Below are positions 18,070-26,883 of a stretch of DNA of 64,000 bases, piece after piece (the first letter of the stretch is position 1; every line of letters begins with the position of its first letter). The position numbers and the translations under genes were made by a program. The notes under the pieces were generated by a model. It was not told the DNA's origin. It saw only the letters and a list, made by a program, of their open reading frames with translations, and did no database searches. Origin of the DNA: Luteimonas kalidii (GTDB taxonomy: Bacteria > Pseudomonadota > Gammaproteobacteria > Xanthomonadales > Xanthomonadaceae); contig NZ_JARXRO010000015.1 in assembly GCF_029887935.1 (NCBI RefSeq), positions 1 to 64,000 of the forward strand, read 5' to 3'.

Positions 18070-20928
18070 CTATTGCCCGAACGCGTACTTCGCTTCCAGA
18101 TACACGGCACGACCCAGAATGTCGAAGTAGTAGTTGTTCCAGGGCGTGCCGGTCGTGCCGGGATGGTTCTCCGCCTGCTCATCGGGCATCTTGTTGAGCA
18201 CGTTGTTCACCATCATCGAGAGCGTGAGGTCCTCGGTGGCACGCCAGTTCACACTGGTGTTGTAGGTGATGTAAGGCGCCCACTTGCCGCCCGTCTGCCC
18301 GCTCGGATGCTCGTATCCGTAGCCCTGCGCGTACGCCAGGTAATTCGGCGTTGAGCCGATCCGGTTGGCATACAGGGTCGTGGTCCAGTCGCCCTTCGCC
18401 CATGCGACCGAACCATCGGTGCGGGTCTTGGCGTAGGAGTCGTAGATCCACATCGAGTACGGATCGCGCAGCAGGTCCACCCCCGGTGTCTCCGGAGTGG
18501 CCTGCAGCTTGTGGCGAATCTTGTTGGTGTAATTGCCGGCGAAGGACAGGCTTCCGAAGTTGCCGATGTCCAGCATGTAGTTCAGGCTCGCGGTCACCAG
18601 CTCGAGGCTCTGCTTGGCGATGTTGACCTTCGGCGTATACAGGGAGACCAGCTCGCCGTTCGGTCCGCGCGATACCCATTCCAGGATGTTCTCGCACGCG
18701 GTAATCGGCGTGCCATCCGCTGCCGAGCGGCAGTAGTATTCGCCGCGCATCAAGCCATCGGCACTGATCGAGTCCACCTCGTTCTCGATCTGCCAGCTGT
18801 AGTAGTCCACAGCCATCGACAGGCTGGAGGTAGGCGACCAGACCACGCCGGCATTCCAGACGTCCGCCTCGATCGGCTCAAGCTCGCGGTTGCCGGAGGA
18901 CTGTCCGAAGAACTGCTCGCTGTCCCATGTACAGTCGTCGGTGTTCCCGGGCTCGAAGCCGGCTTCCCCGCAGCGGTAGTAGTCGGTCACCGAGCTGTAG
19001 TACCCGCTGAGACCCTGGAACGTGTCGGCCAGCGACGGCGCGCGGAAAGCGGTGCCGATCTTGCCACGCAGCAGCAGGCTCTCGAGCGGACGGTATTCCA
19101 CGCCCAGGCTCCAGGTCGGCTTGTCCACGGTCTCGTCGGCGATCTCGAATGCGTCGTAGCGTGCCGAAGCGGTGACCGTCAGCGGTTCGAACAACGGCAT
19201 GCGCAGCTCGCTGGTCAGAGAGTAGCGGCTGCGGCGTCCCGCACCGCTTACCGAGGTCTGCCCCCAGATCTCCGAAAGCAGCGTGTCGGGATCCTCGATC
19301 ATGCGGGCGTCCGGGCTGTAGTCCCAACCCTCGTTGCCTACCTCCGCCGCTACCGCGAACCCCGCGTCGCCTCCGGGGAGCGAGAACAGCGAAGTGCTGG
19401 TCAGCTGGAAGTGCGCCAGGTTGTCCCAGGTCCGCGATTCGCTATCGACGAAGCCGGTGAACGAGCGGAAATCCTCCGGATCGATCGGGGAGTAGAACGC
19501 GGCGTAGTCGGGGGTGAAGACGGGGTAGACGCCGAAAAACGGGTCCACGCCCTGCTGCGGGCCGAGCACATTCTCCAGGAAATAGTTGTCGATCGGATCG
19601 CGGAACCTGACCCAGTTGGTTTCGGTCAGGCGGTACTCCGCTCGCGACACGTAGGCGTTGTAGTCCCATTCGCCCAGCATGCCGTTGGCACCGAAGGTGA
19701 CAGTCAAGGCCTTGTTGGTGTCGGTGTTGGTGATGTCGCGGTAGCCCTCGCCGCCGATGTCCTCCGGCGCGAAGGACCGCTGCAGGTTGACCAGTGTGTC
19801 CGGAATGTTGGGATCGTAGAAAGCGCCGAACGTTACGCCGGTTCCCCACCAGGTGTAGTTCGAACCGGTGGCGTATTCCACTTCCTCGTACAGTCCCATC
19901 ACTTCCGCGTACAGCTGAGTAGTGTCGCTCAGATCGAACGTGCTGTAGGAGTAAATCTGACCGGCATCCTTGCCGTTGCGCAAGGTGCGATAGCCCGGAC
20001 TCTGGAACGAACCACAGTAGGTCCCGAAGTTGGGACGCGTGAACTGCTGCGTGCTCCCGCTGAAATTACCGGTGGTGTTCTCGCAGTTGTTGGGATCGGT
20101 GAAGTAGTACGTGCCGTCGAACGCGTCGAGCACCACGAAATCACGGCTGGGAGCCGCGGCAGTGTAGCCATCGAAGTTGTAGGTGCTCGACAGGTCGCGC
20201 TGGTAACCCCACACGGGGTCGCGGGTATCGAGCTGGACGCCTAGGAGGGTGTTGAACCGGCCATCCGCGCTGCTGAAGCTGTCGGCGAAGGTGAAACGGA
20301 CGCTGTCGCCACCACCCTCGCTGAAAAAGCCCCCGCGCACAGAAAACTCACCCTCTTCGACCGTCTTCTTCAGGATGACGTTGACGACGCCGGCGATCGC
20401 GTCCGATCCGTACAGCGACGACTGGCCTCCAGGCAGGACTTCAATGCGGTCGATCAGCGCTACGGGAATGCCGCTGATATTGTTGAACACGTCCGAGCCA
20501 TTGTAGAGGGCTGGGTAATTGGCCATCGGGCGGCCGTTGATCAGATATTTGGTGTAGCCCGGGTCGAGGCCGAACATGCTTGCAGCCTCGGCGCCCTGGG
20601 TGAAGGACGCGCTGGTCTGGCCGCCCTGAATTCCGCCTGTCGCGAAGCTCGATTGCTGGAGAACATCGGAGACGCTCTGGAAGCCGCGCATCTGGATGTC
20701 TTCCGCGGAGATCACGGTCACCGGCGTCGCTGTCTCGATCTGACTCTGCGGGATCAGCGAGCCGGTTACGGTGACCTTGTCGAGGGTGCGGGCGGTGGTC
20801 GGCGTGTCGGAGGCGTCCTGCCCGTCAACGTCCTGGGCGAATCCGGCGCCGGTCGAACTCAGCATTACGGCGGTCATCAGCGCCGAGCTCAGGCGGCTCG
20901 GTCGCGGGCGGGTGTGTCGAATCGTCAT
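18070..20928 (-). CDS. TonB-dependent outer membrane receptor
   Basis: A 952-aa TonB-dependent receptor for uptake of an unknown substrate across the outer membrane. From ATG 20928 it has a signal peptide (SSALMTAVMLSSTGAGFAQ), a linker containing TLDKVTVTGSLIPQ, a plug domain (VTVISAEDIQMRGFQSVSDVLQQSS, then RIEVLPGGQSSLYGSDAIAGVVNVILKK in part), and a long C-terminal beta-barrel ending YLEAKYAFGQ. It resembles the large receptor family expanded in Xanthomonadaceae. The ligand cannot be named; no siderophore or sugar-utilisation genes adjoin. GC content is visibly lower than in the neighbours, as is usual for barrel genes rich in Asn, Tyr and Thr. Confidence 0.9.
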   Translation of the reverse strand: MTIRHTRPRPSRLSSALMTAVMLSSTGAGFAQDVDGQDASDTPTTARTLDKVTVTGSLIPQSQIETATPVTVISAEDIQMRGFQSVSDVLQQSSFATGGIQGGQTSASFTQGAEAASMFGLDPGYTKYLINGRPMANYPALYNGSDVFNNISGIPVALIDRIEVLPGGQSSLYGSDAIAGVVNVILKKTVEEGEFSVRGGFFSEGGGDSVRFTFADSFSSADGRFNTLLGVQLDTRDPVWGYQRDLSSTYNFDGYTAAAPSRDFVVLDAFDGTYYFTDPNNCENTTGNFSGSTQQFTRPNFGTYCGSFQSPGYRTLRNGKDAGQIYSYSTFDLSDTTQLYAEVMGLYEEVEYATGSNYTWWGTGVTFGAFYDPNIPDTLVNLQRSFAPEDIGGEGYRDITNTDTNKALTVTFGANGMLGEWDYNAYVSRAEYRLTETNWVRFRDPIDNYFLENVLGPQQGVDPFFGVYPVFTPDYAAFYSPIDPEDFRSFTGFVDSESRTWDNLAHFQLTSTSLFSLPGGDAGFAVAAEVGNEGWDYSPDARMIEDPDTLLSEIWGQTSVSGAGRRSRYSLTSELRMPLFEPLTVTASARYDAFEIADETVDKPTWSLGVEYRPLESLLLRGKIGTAFRAPSLADTFQGLSGYYSSVTDYYRCGEAGFEPGNTDDCTWDSEQFFGQSSGNRELEPIEADVWNAGVVWSPTSSLSMAVDYYSWQIENEVDSISADGLMRGEYYCRSAADGTPITACENILEWVSRGPNGELVSLYTPKVNIAKQSLELVTASLNYMLDIGNFGSLSFAGNYTNKIRHKLQATPETPGVDLLRDPYSMWIYDSYAKTRTDGSVAWAKGDWTTTLYANRIGSTPNYLAYAQGYGYEHPSGQTGGKWAPYITYNTSVNWRATEDLTLSMMVNNVLNKMPDEQAENHPGTTGTPWNNYYFDILGRAVYLEAKYAFGQ

Positions 20929-21030
20929 GTGGTCTGATTCCAAGTGGGGAAGACAGGCGGACCCATTCCGGACAAGGTCCGGCACACGCGAGGTCCGCGA
21001 AGGATCGGGTGAAGGCCCGACGTCCCGAAC

Positions 21031-21073
21031 TTAACATATGGTTAACCGACGGAACAAACACTGCAAACAGTGT
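21031..21073 (-). promoter_or_regulatory. AT-rich palindromic control region of the TonB receptor
   Basis: In the 222-bp divergent gap before the receptor gene lie two perfect inverted repeats: TTAAC-ATATG-GTTAA (21031-21045), which overlaps GGTTAACC, and ACACTG-CAAA-CAGTGT (21058-21073). They sit about 100-145 bp upstream of the receptor start in a stretch unusually AT-rich for this genome. This looks like promoter plus operator sites; the regulator is unknown. Confidence 0.45.
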
Positions 21074-21137
21074 CATCGCAATCTGTTAGCACGCCTATTC
21101 GCGGGGGCGACGGGCCTCGAAAATCCTCGCCGGGGCT

Positions 21138-21143
21138 TAGAAT
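21138..21143 (+). promoter_or_regulatory. -10-like box directly before apbC
   Basis: TAGAAT ends exactly 7 nt before the apbC ATG, the same geometry as upstream of nnr. It could yield a leaderless mRNA. No clear -35 is visible. Confidence 0.35.
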
Positions 21144-21150
21144 TGTCGAG

Positions 21151-22008
21151 ATGACGCTCCCGCAAGTTCCCGGTCGTTCCGTCCAGCCGAAACTGTCGCC
21201 CCATCCCCGCATCCGCAACATCCTCGCCATCGGCTCGGGCAAGGGCGGGGTGGGGAAGTCGACCACGGCGGTGAACCTGGCGCTGGCGCTCGCGGCCGAG
21301 GGTGCCCGGGTCGGGGTGCTCGACGCGGATGTCTACGGACCGAGCATCCCGACGATGCTGGGCCTGTCGGGCAAGCCCGACAGTCCGGACGGCAAGTCGA
21401 TCCTGCCGATGCGGGCGCACGGGATCGAGGCGATGTCGATCGGGTTCCTGGTCGACGCCGACACGCCGATGATCTGGCGCGGGCCGATGGCGACTTCGGC
21501 GCTCACCCAGTTGCTCAACGACACGCTGTGGGGGGGTGAAGAGGGGCTGGATTACCTGATCGTCGACCTGCCGCCGGGAACCGGCGACATCCAGCTCACG
21601 CTCGCGCAGAAGATCCCGGTCGCCGGCGCGGTGGTGGTGACCACGCCGCAGGACGTGGCCACGCTCGATGCGCGCAAGGCGCTGCGGATGTTCGAGAAGG
21701 TGGAGGTGGCAGTCCTGGGGCTGGTGGAGAACATGGCCCAGCACGTGTGCTCGAACTGCGGCCATGTCGAGCACCTGTTCGGGCACGGCGGCGGCGAGCG
21801 AATGGCCGCGCAGTACGGCGTGCCGCTGCTGGGATCGCTGCCGCTGGAGATCGGGATCCGCGCGCAGGGCGACGCCGGCGTGCCAATCGTGGCCGCGTCC
21901 CCGGGCTCGGCCGCCGCCGCGGCCTACCGCGCCACTGCCGAGCGCCTGCGCGAGGAACTCGAGAAGCGTCCGCGCGCGCCGCGGGGCATTTCCGCTTCAC
22001 TCCTGTAA
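21151..22008 (+). CDS. apbC: Mrp/ApbC family iron-sulfur cluster carrier ATPase
   Basis: P-loop ATPase that holds and transfers Fe-S clusters. The 285-aa protein has the deviant Walker [10 protein letters not shown] (residues 30-38), [23 protein letters not shown] and the cluster-binding CxxC in CSNCGH. It lacks the N-terminal DUF59/MIP18-like domain found in the 369-aa E. coli protein, a short form also seen in Xanthomonas. ATG 21151 is chosen because it opens the conserved sequence; the frame is open to 21070. dcd follows after 257 bp with its own promoter. Confidence 0.92.
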   Translation: MTLPQVPGRSVQPKLSPHPRIRNILAIGSGKGGVGKSTTAVNLALALAAEGARVGVLDADVYGPSIPTMLGLSGKPDSPDGKSILPMRAHGIEAMSIGFLVDADTPMIWRGPMATSALTQLLNDTLWGGEEGLDYLIVDLPPGTGDIQLTLAQKIPVAGAVVVTTPQDVATLDARKALRMFEKVEVAVLGLVENMAQHVCSNCGHVEHLFGHGGGERMAAQYGVPLLGSLPLEIGIRAQGDAGVPIVAASPGSAAAAAYRATAERLREELEKRPRAPRGISASLL

Positions 22009-22193
22009 ATCGGCCTGGATCTGCGCAGCAGCGCTGTCCGGGTGAGCGCCTGCGATCCGGCGCCGGCGCAGGCGTACCCGGGCGCTTCGATCCCTGCGAC
22101 CATCGACGAGTGGGGCAACTACGCTTCCGGCCTTGTGCCACCTCCGAGCGTGAGGCACCCGGCGCGATGCGCAGAACCAGCGGGGATCGACGG

Positions 22194-22223
22194 CTGACGG
22201 CGGGCCGGGGCCCGCCCTACAAT
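22194..22223 (+). promoter_or_regulatory. Candidate dcd promoter
   Basis: CTGACG (22194-22199) and TACAAT (22218-22223) are 18 bp apart, giving a plausible sigma-70 promoter about 43 nt before the dcd ATG. The rest of the 257-bp apbC-dcd gap holds no recognisable gene. Confidence 0.45.
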
Positions 22224-22265
22224 GCCGGGTTCAGGGCCGCGTGGCCGCAGGGAACTCCGCACCGC

Positions 22266-22838
22266 ATGAGCATCAAGAGCGACCGCTGGATCCGGCGCAT
22301 GTCCGAGCAGCACGGCATGATCGAACCCTACGAGCCGGGTCAGGTGAAGGAAGCCGCCGGCGGTCGCATCGTCAGCTACGGCACCTCCAGCTACGGCTAC
22401 GACGTGCGCTGCTCGCGCGAGTTCAAGATCTTCACCAACATCAACTCGACCATCGTCGATCCCAAACGGTTCGACCCGAAGAGCTTCGTCGACATCGAAG
22501 CCGACGAGTGCATCATCCCGCCCAACAGCTTCGCGCTGGCGCGCACGGTCGAGTACTTCCGCATCCCGCGCGACACCCTGGTGGTGTGCCTGGGCAAGAG
22601 CACCTACGCGCGCTGCGGCATCATCGTCAACGTCACGCCGCTGGAGCCGGAGTGGGAAGGACACGTGACCCTCGAGTTCAGCAATACCACGCCGCTGCCG
22701 GCGCGGATCTACGCCAACGAGGGCGTGGCGCAGATGCTGTTCTTCCAGTCGGATGCCGACGACGTGTGCGAGACCTCGTACCGCGACCGCGGCGGCAAGT
22801 ACCAGGGACAGACCGGCGTCACGTTGCCGAAGACCTGA
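22266..22838 (+). CDS. dcd: dCTP deaminase
   Basis: Deaminates dCTP to dUTP, feeding dTMP synthesis. The 190-aa product has the usual length and the conserved trimer-interface and active-site block [19 protein letters not shown] followed by [11 protein letters not shown] (catalytic Ser/Arg/Glu) and [11 protein letters not shown]. Start ATG 22266 begins [12 protein letters not shown], the standard N-terminus; the upstream open frame overlaps apbC in another phase. It converges on pcp, with a hairpin in the 24-bp gap. Confidence 0.96.
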   Translation: MSIKSDRWIRRMSEQHGMIEPYEPGQVKEAAGGRIVSYGTSSYGYDVRCSREFKIFTNINSTIVDPKRFDPKSFVDIEADECIIPPNSFALARTVEYFRIPRDTLVVCLGKSTYARCGIIVNVTPLEPEWEGHVTLEFSNTTPLPARIYANEGVAQMLFFQSDADDVCETSYRDRGGKYQGQTGVTLPKT

Positions 22839-22841
22839 GTT

Positions 22842-22861
22842 GGCGCGCAGCGAGGCGCGCC
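22842..22861. terminator. Bidirectional hairpin between dcd and pcp
   Basis: A perfect 7-bp inverted repeat, GGCGCGC/GCGCGCC with a 6-nt loop, fills nearly the whole 24-bp gap between two convergent genes. No U-tract is present on either side. Confidence 0.45.
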
Positions 22862-22862
22862 C

Positions 22863-23522
22863 CTATTCCGTCGCGCCCGCGCCGATGCGCCGGTCGTGCG
22901 GCGTGCTGAGTGCGACGCGGAGGGCGATGCGCAGCGCTTCCACGATCGATTCCAGCGGCAGCGCGCCCGGGGTGCCCGCGGCGGCGTTGTCGATCGCCGG
23001 AGGGACGTGTACGAAGCCCGCCCGGATCCTGCGCCGGCGAAGCATGTGCATCATGCCGTAGAACACGTGATTGCAGACGTAGGTGCCGGCGCTCTGCGAG
23101 ACTTCGGCCGGAATCCCGGCTTCGCGGATCGCGGCGTACATCGCCTTGATCGGCAGGGTCGAGAAATAGGCCGCCGGGCCGCCGCGCACCACGGCGAGGT
23201 CGACCGGCTGGCGGCCCGCGTTGTCGGGGATGCGGGCATCGTCGACGTTGATCGCCACGCGCTCGAGCGAGATCTTGTCGCGACCGGAGGCGAGGCCCGT
23301 GCACAGCACCAGCGCGGGACGCACCTCGAGGATCGCGCGCCGCAGCGCATCGCGCGCCACGCCGAACTCGACCGGCAGTCGACGCGCGACCACGCGATGA
23401 CCCGCGATCTCCTCCCCATCGAGCACGCGCGCCGCGTCCCAGCTCGGATTGCCCGCGGCGCCGTCGAACGGCGCGAAGCCGGCAAGCAGCACGTGGCGCA
23501 TGCGTGGGTGCCGGGTGCTCAT
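22863..23522 (-). CDS. pcp: Pyroglutamyl-peptidase I
   Basis: Cytoplasmic cysteine peptidase that removes N-terminal 5-oxoproline (pyroglutamate) from peptides. The 219-aa product has GFAPFDG near the N-terminus and the full catalytic triad of family C15: Glu87 in ISLERVAIN, Cys150 in SAGTYVCNHVFYG and His172 in GFVHVP. ATG 23522 overlaps the DUF979 stop (ATGA); an internal ATG at 23501 is the alternative. As last gene of the operon it provides the 5-oxoproline that PxpABC hydrolyses. Confidence 0.95.
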   Translation of the reverse strand: MSTRHPRMRHVLLAGFAPFDGAAGNPSWDAARVLDGEEIAGHRVVARRLPVEFGVARDALRRAILEVRPALVLCTGLASGRDKISLERVAINVDDARIPDNAGRQPVDLAVVRGGPAAYFSTLPIKAMYAAIREAGIPAEVSQSAGTYVCNHVFYGMMHMLRRRRIRAGFVHVPPAIDNAAAGTPGALPLESIVEALRIALRVALSTPHDRRIGAGATE

Positions 23523-24472
23523 CGGAAGACGATCAGGTACATCAGCACGATATTGCACGCCAGCAGCGGCAACGCGGTGGCGACCTGCTGGCGGATCACC
23601 GCATTGGGGTCCTTGAGTTCCAGCAGCGCGGCGGGCACCAAATTGAAGTTCGCCGCCATCGGCGTGAGCAGGGTGCCGCAGTAGCCCGAGAGCATGCCGA
23701 TCGCGGCCAGCGGCGCGGCATCGGCCCCGTGCAGCTGCACCAGCAGCGGCAGGCCGATGCCCGCGGTCATCACCGGGAAGGCGGCGAAGGCGTTGCCCAT
23801 GACCATCGTGAACAGCGCCATGCCCAGCGCGTAGGCGAGTACCACCACGAAGCGGTTGTCGACCGGGATCGCCATTTCCACCAGCGCCGCCACCGCCTCG
23901 CCCACGCCCGCGGCCGCGAACACGCCGCCCAGCGTGGCCAGCAGCAAGGGCAGCAGCGCGGCCCAGCCGACGGCATCGATCAGCCGACGCGACTGCTCCA
24001 CCGCGCTCCAGGGCGTCTGCCGCGTCAACCGGCAGGCGGCGACCGCCGCGACCACGCAGGCGATGCCGAGCGCGACCAGGGTGGTCTGCTCGCGCCCCAG
24101 CAGGTAGACGCCGCCGAAGGCCACGTCCTTCAGCACCACCGCCAGCAGCACGCAGACCCCGGGGATCAGCAGCGCAGGCCAGAACAGGCGGTTGCCCAGG
24201 CGCGTGGCTTCGATCCGTTTCGCCTCGTCCGAAGGCTCGTCGTAGCGCCCGCGACCGAGCCCTCCGAATCCGGCCAGGCAGGCCAGCACCACGACCACGA
24301 CGCCGACCACGACGGGCGCCAGCCGGTCCGCTGCCAGGAACATCAGCCCGAGCAGACCCCAGAACAGCGCGGTCGCGTGGCGGCGCGGATTGTGGCGATC
24401 GCGCAGGCCGAGCGCGGCCACCGCCAGCAGGTAGATGCCGGCGAGCCAGTAGATCATCTGCAGGGTGATCAC
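23519..24472 (-). CDS. DUF979 family membrane protein
   Basis: A 317-aa polytopic inner-membrane protein of the DUF979 family, with about nine or ten hydrophobic segments (for example IYWLAGIYLLAVAALGL, APVVVGVVVVVLACLAG and the C-terminal ALPLLACNIVLMYLIVF). The TMVMGNAFAAFPVMTAGIG and GYCGTLLTPMAANFN segments look like transporter re-entrant or substrate-site motifs. DUF969 and DUF979 genes are typically paired and linked to pcp, so the two are a presumed transporter for 5-oxoproline or its peptides; this is inference. GTG 24472 overlaps the DUF969 stop (GTGA); ATG 24457 is an alternative. Confidence 0.88.
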   Translation of the reverse strand: MITLQMIYWLAGIYLLAVAALGLRDRHNPRRHATALFWGLLGLMFLAADRLAPVVVGVVVVVLACLAGFGGLGRGRYDEPSDEAKRIEATRLGNRLFWPALLIPGVCVLLAVVLKDVAFGGVYLLGREQTTLVALGIACVVAAVAACRLTRQTPWSAVEQSRRLIDAVGWAALLPLLLATLGGVFAAAGVGEAVAALVEMAIPVDNRFVVVLAYALGMALFTMVMGNAFAAFPVMTAGIGLPLLVQLHGADAAPLAAIGMLSGYCGTLLTPMAANFNLVPAALLELKDPNAVIRQQVATALPLLACNIVLMYLIVFR

Positions 24473-25176
24473 GCGGCCGGTTCCCGGTTTGCCGCGTCCC
24501 GCAGTGCCGCTGCCTCGCGCGCAAGCTGCGCGTCCATCCGCAACAGCCGCGAGGCGTGGATGAGGAAGGCGCAGATCGCCGTGGGAATGCCCCACAGCGC
24601 GATGTGTAACGGTTCGAGCACGATGCCGTGTTCGGCGAAGAAGCCCTGCATCAGCAGCACCGCGCCGAAGGCGATGAACACGTCTTCGCCGAAGAAGCGG
24701 CCGACGTTCTCGCTGGCGGCGGTCATCGCCTTGATCCGCTCACGGGTGGCCTCCGGCAACCTGCCGTGGGCGTTCTCGGCGGCACCGACCGCCATCGGAG
24801 CCATCAGCGGGCGCACCGTCTGCGCGTGCCCCCCGAGATCGACCAAGCCCAGTGCCGACAGCAGTTGCCGGCCGCCCAGATACGCCGTGAGCGCGCGACC
24901 GGCGGTGGCACCGCGCAGGCGCGCGATCCACTGCTGCGCGCGTTCCTTCAGGCCGTGGCGCTCGAGCAGGCCGATCGCCGGCAGCGTGAGCAGGAACAGC
25001 GCGAGGTAGCGCTGCTTGGTGAAGGCCTCGCCGATCAGCGCCAGCACGTCCAGCGGGGCGATCCCCGCGAGCAGGCCGGTGGCGATGCCGGCGGCCACCA
25101 CCACCAGCGCGGGATTGAGCCGCAGCACGAAGCCGAGGACGACCAGGGCGATGCCGAGCAGCGGCCACCAGTTCAT
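24469..25176 (-). CDS. DUF969 family membrane protein
   Basis: A 235-aa polytopic membrane protein of the DUF969 family, partner of the DUF979 protein encoded next. It begins MNWWPLLGIALVVLGFVLRL and contains further membrane segments with FLLTLPAIGLLERHGLKERA, GGHAQTVRPLMAPMAVGAAE and FFGEDVFIAFGAVLLMQGFF; the charged residues inside these helices suggest a transport role. Start ATG 25176 overlaps the pxpA stop by ATGA. Its position between pxpA and pcp supports a link to 5-oxoproline uptake or export. Confidence 0.88.
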   Translation of the reverse strand: MNWWPLLGIALVVLGFVLRLNPALVVVAAGIATGLLAGIAPLDVLALIGEAFTKQRYLALFLLTLPAIGLLERHGLKERAQQWIARLRGATAGRALTAYLGGRQLLSALGLVDLGGHAQTVRPLMAPMAVGAAENAHGRLPEATRERIKAMTAASENVGRFFGEDVFIAFGAVLLMQGFFAEHGIVLEPLHIALWGIPTAICAFLIHASRLLRMDAQLAREAAALRDAANREPAA

Positions 25177-25928
25177 GCCGCCGCGTCCGGTGCGAGAACG
25201 CGGATGCCTTCGGCTTCCAGCGCGGCCCGCAGCGCGGCGGCGAAGCGCGGTGCGTCCGGGCGATCGCCGTGCAGGCACAGGGTGTCGGCGCGCAGCGGGA
25301 CACGACTGCCGTCGAGCGCGACCACCACACCCTCGCGCAGCATCGTGCGGACCTGGGCCAATGCCGCTTCGAGGTCCTCGATCACCGCGCCGGGAAGGTC
25401 GCGTGGCGTGAGGCGGCCATCGGCGCCGTAACTGCGTTCGGCGAAGGCTTCCTCGGCGACGGGCAGGCCGGCGAGACGACCGGCCTCGGCCAGGGCCGAG
25501 CCGGACAGCGCGTACAGCCGCAGCGTCGGATCGATGGCATGGACCGCCGCCGCGATGGCATCGGCGACGTCGATGTCGCGCGCAGCGAGGTTGTACAGCG
25601 CGCCGTGCGGCTTGACGTGCCGCAGGCGCGCGCCAGCGGCGTCGCAGAGTGCCGCCAGCCGCCGTACCTGGGCCAGTACCAGGACGTGGATGGCGCCGGG
25701 GCCGAGGCCGAGTTCGCGCCGGCCGAAGTGCTCGCGATCGACGAACGACGGGTGCGCGCCGATCGCCACGCCATGCGCAAGGCACAGCGCGACAGCTGCC
25801 TGCATGGTCTCGTCGCTGCCGGCATGGCCGCCGCAGGCGATGCTGGCCGAGCTGATGTGCGGCACGATCGCGGCGTCGTCGCCACAGCCTTCGCCGAGGT
25901 CGCAGTTGAAGTCGATGCGGTCAGGCAA
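25173..25928 (-). CDS. pxpA: 5-oxoprolinase subunit A (LamB/YcsF family)
   Basis: Subunit of the ATP-dependent prokaryotic 5-oxoprolinase PxpABC, which opens 5-oxoproline to glutamate. The 251-aa protein shows the family signature: DFNCDLGEG at the N-terminus, SIACGGHAGSDETM, GAHPSFVDREHFGRR, HVKPHGALYN and LCLHGD near the C-terminus. The start appears to be TTG 25928, as the conserved N-terminus MPDRIDFNCDLGEG begins there and no ATG is available; it overlaps the pxpC end by 8 bp. Confidence 0.94.
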   Translation of the reverse strand: MPDRIDFNCDLGEGCGDDAAIVPHISSASIACGGHAGSDETMQAAVALCLAHGVAIGAHPSFVDREHFGRRELGLGPGAIHVLVLAQVRRLAALCDAAGARLRHVKPHGALYNLAARDIDVADAIAAAVHAIDPTLRLYALSGSALAEAGRLAGLPVAEEAFAERSYGADGRLTPRDLPGAVIEDLEAALAQVRTMLREGVVVALDGSRVPLRADTLCLHGDRPDAPRFAAALRAALEAEGIRVLAPDAAA

Positions 25929-26883
25929 GTGCGCGCTTCGCGTCGAGGGCCAGCGCGATTCTATGCAGGCGCTGGCGCTGGCGGCAAAGCGCGTCGCGGG
26001 CCTCGCCGGGCGTGCAGGGCGCGAAGCGCACCCGGTCGCCGGGCCGCAGCTGGGCCAGCAGCGGCCAGTCGGCGCGGATCGCGTGGCCGATGCGCGGGTA
26101 ACCGCCGTGCGTCTGGGCGTCGGCGAGCAGCACGATGGGCTGGCCGTCGGCCGGCAGCTGGATCGTGCCGGGCATCACCGGTTCGGAGACGCGCTCGCCG
26201 CCATCGGCCGCGGTGAGCACGGGCCCCGCCAGCCGCAGCCCCTGACGATTGCTGTCGGCGCGCACGGTCCAGGCGCGGCCGTGCAGCGCAGCGGGTGGCG
26301 CGGTCGCGTCGCTGCCCGGCAGGACGCGCACCAGCGGCTCCGCGCCCGCGGGCCGGTCGTCGAACGCCGGGTCGATCCACCACGGTGCGATGTGCAGCGT
26401 CGCGGCCCCGGCGGACGGTGCGGCAAGCGCCAGGCGGTCGCCCCGGCACAGGGCGCGGCCCGCGTGGCCCCCGAATCCGCCGCGCAGGTCGGTGCTCGCG
26501 CTGCCCAGGATCGCCTCGGAGCGCACGCCGCCTGCGATCGCCAGGTAGGCGCGGGCGCCTTCCGTGCAGCGGCCGATCCGCAGCGTGCTGCCGGGGGGCA
26601 GGTCGAGCGGACGATGGCCGGGCACCGGCGCGCCGCCGACTTCGGCGTCGACCGGGGCGCCGCACAGTGCGATGCGCGCCGCGCGGTGGAAGCGCAGCGT
26701 CGGGCCCGACAGGGTGATCTCCAGTGCCGCGGTGCCGGCGGGATTGCCGACGACCAGGTTCGCAAGCGCGAAGGCCCACGGATCCAGCGCACCCGCGCCG
26801 CCGACGCCGAGATGACGCAGGCCCTGGCGACCGCCGTCCTGCAGCAGCGTCGCCAGCCCCGGCGAGAGGACTTCGATGCTCAT
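25921..26883 (-). CDS. pxpC: 5-oxoprolinase subunit C
   Basis: Biotin-dependent-carboxyltransferase-like (AHS2) subunit of 5-oxoprolinase. The 320-aa product begins IEVLSPGLATLLQDGGRQG, followed by GVGGAGALDPWAFALANLVVGN, both characteristic of PxpC, and has the C-terminal MPGTIQLPADGQPIVLLADAQT and GGYPRIG motifs. ATG 26883 overlaps the pxpB stop (ATGA). PxpB and PxpC are fused in some organisms (as in urea amidolyase-type proteins); here they are separate but coupled. Confidence 0.94.
   Translation of the reverse strand: MSIEVLSPGLATLLQDGGRQGLRHLGVGGAGALDPWAFALANLVVGNPAGTAALEITLSGPTLRFHRAARIALCGAPVDAEVGGAPVPGHRPLDLPPGSTLRIGRCTEGARAYLAIAGGVRSEAILGSASTDLRGGFGGHAGRALCRGDRLALAAPSAGAATLHIAPWWIDPAFDDRPAGAEPLVRVLPGSDATAPPAALHGRAWTVRADSNRQGLRLAGPVLTAADGGERVSEPVMPGTIQLPADGQPIVLLADAQTHGGYPRIGHAIRADWPLLAQLRPGDRVRFAPCTPGEARDALCRQRQRLHRIALALDAKRALA

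Noticed and set aside
18070-20928. TonB-dependent receptor as horizontally acquired because of its lower GC
   Set aside because: Outer-membrane barrel genes in this lineage are commonly lower in GC owing to Asn, Tyr, Thr and Ser content; no mobile element, tRNA or repeat flanks it.
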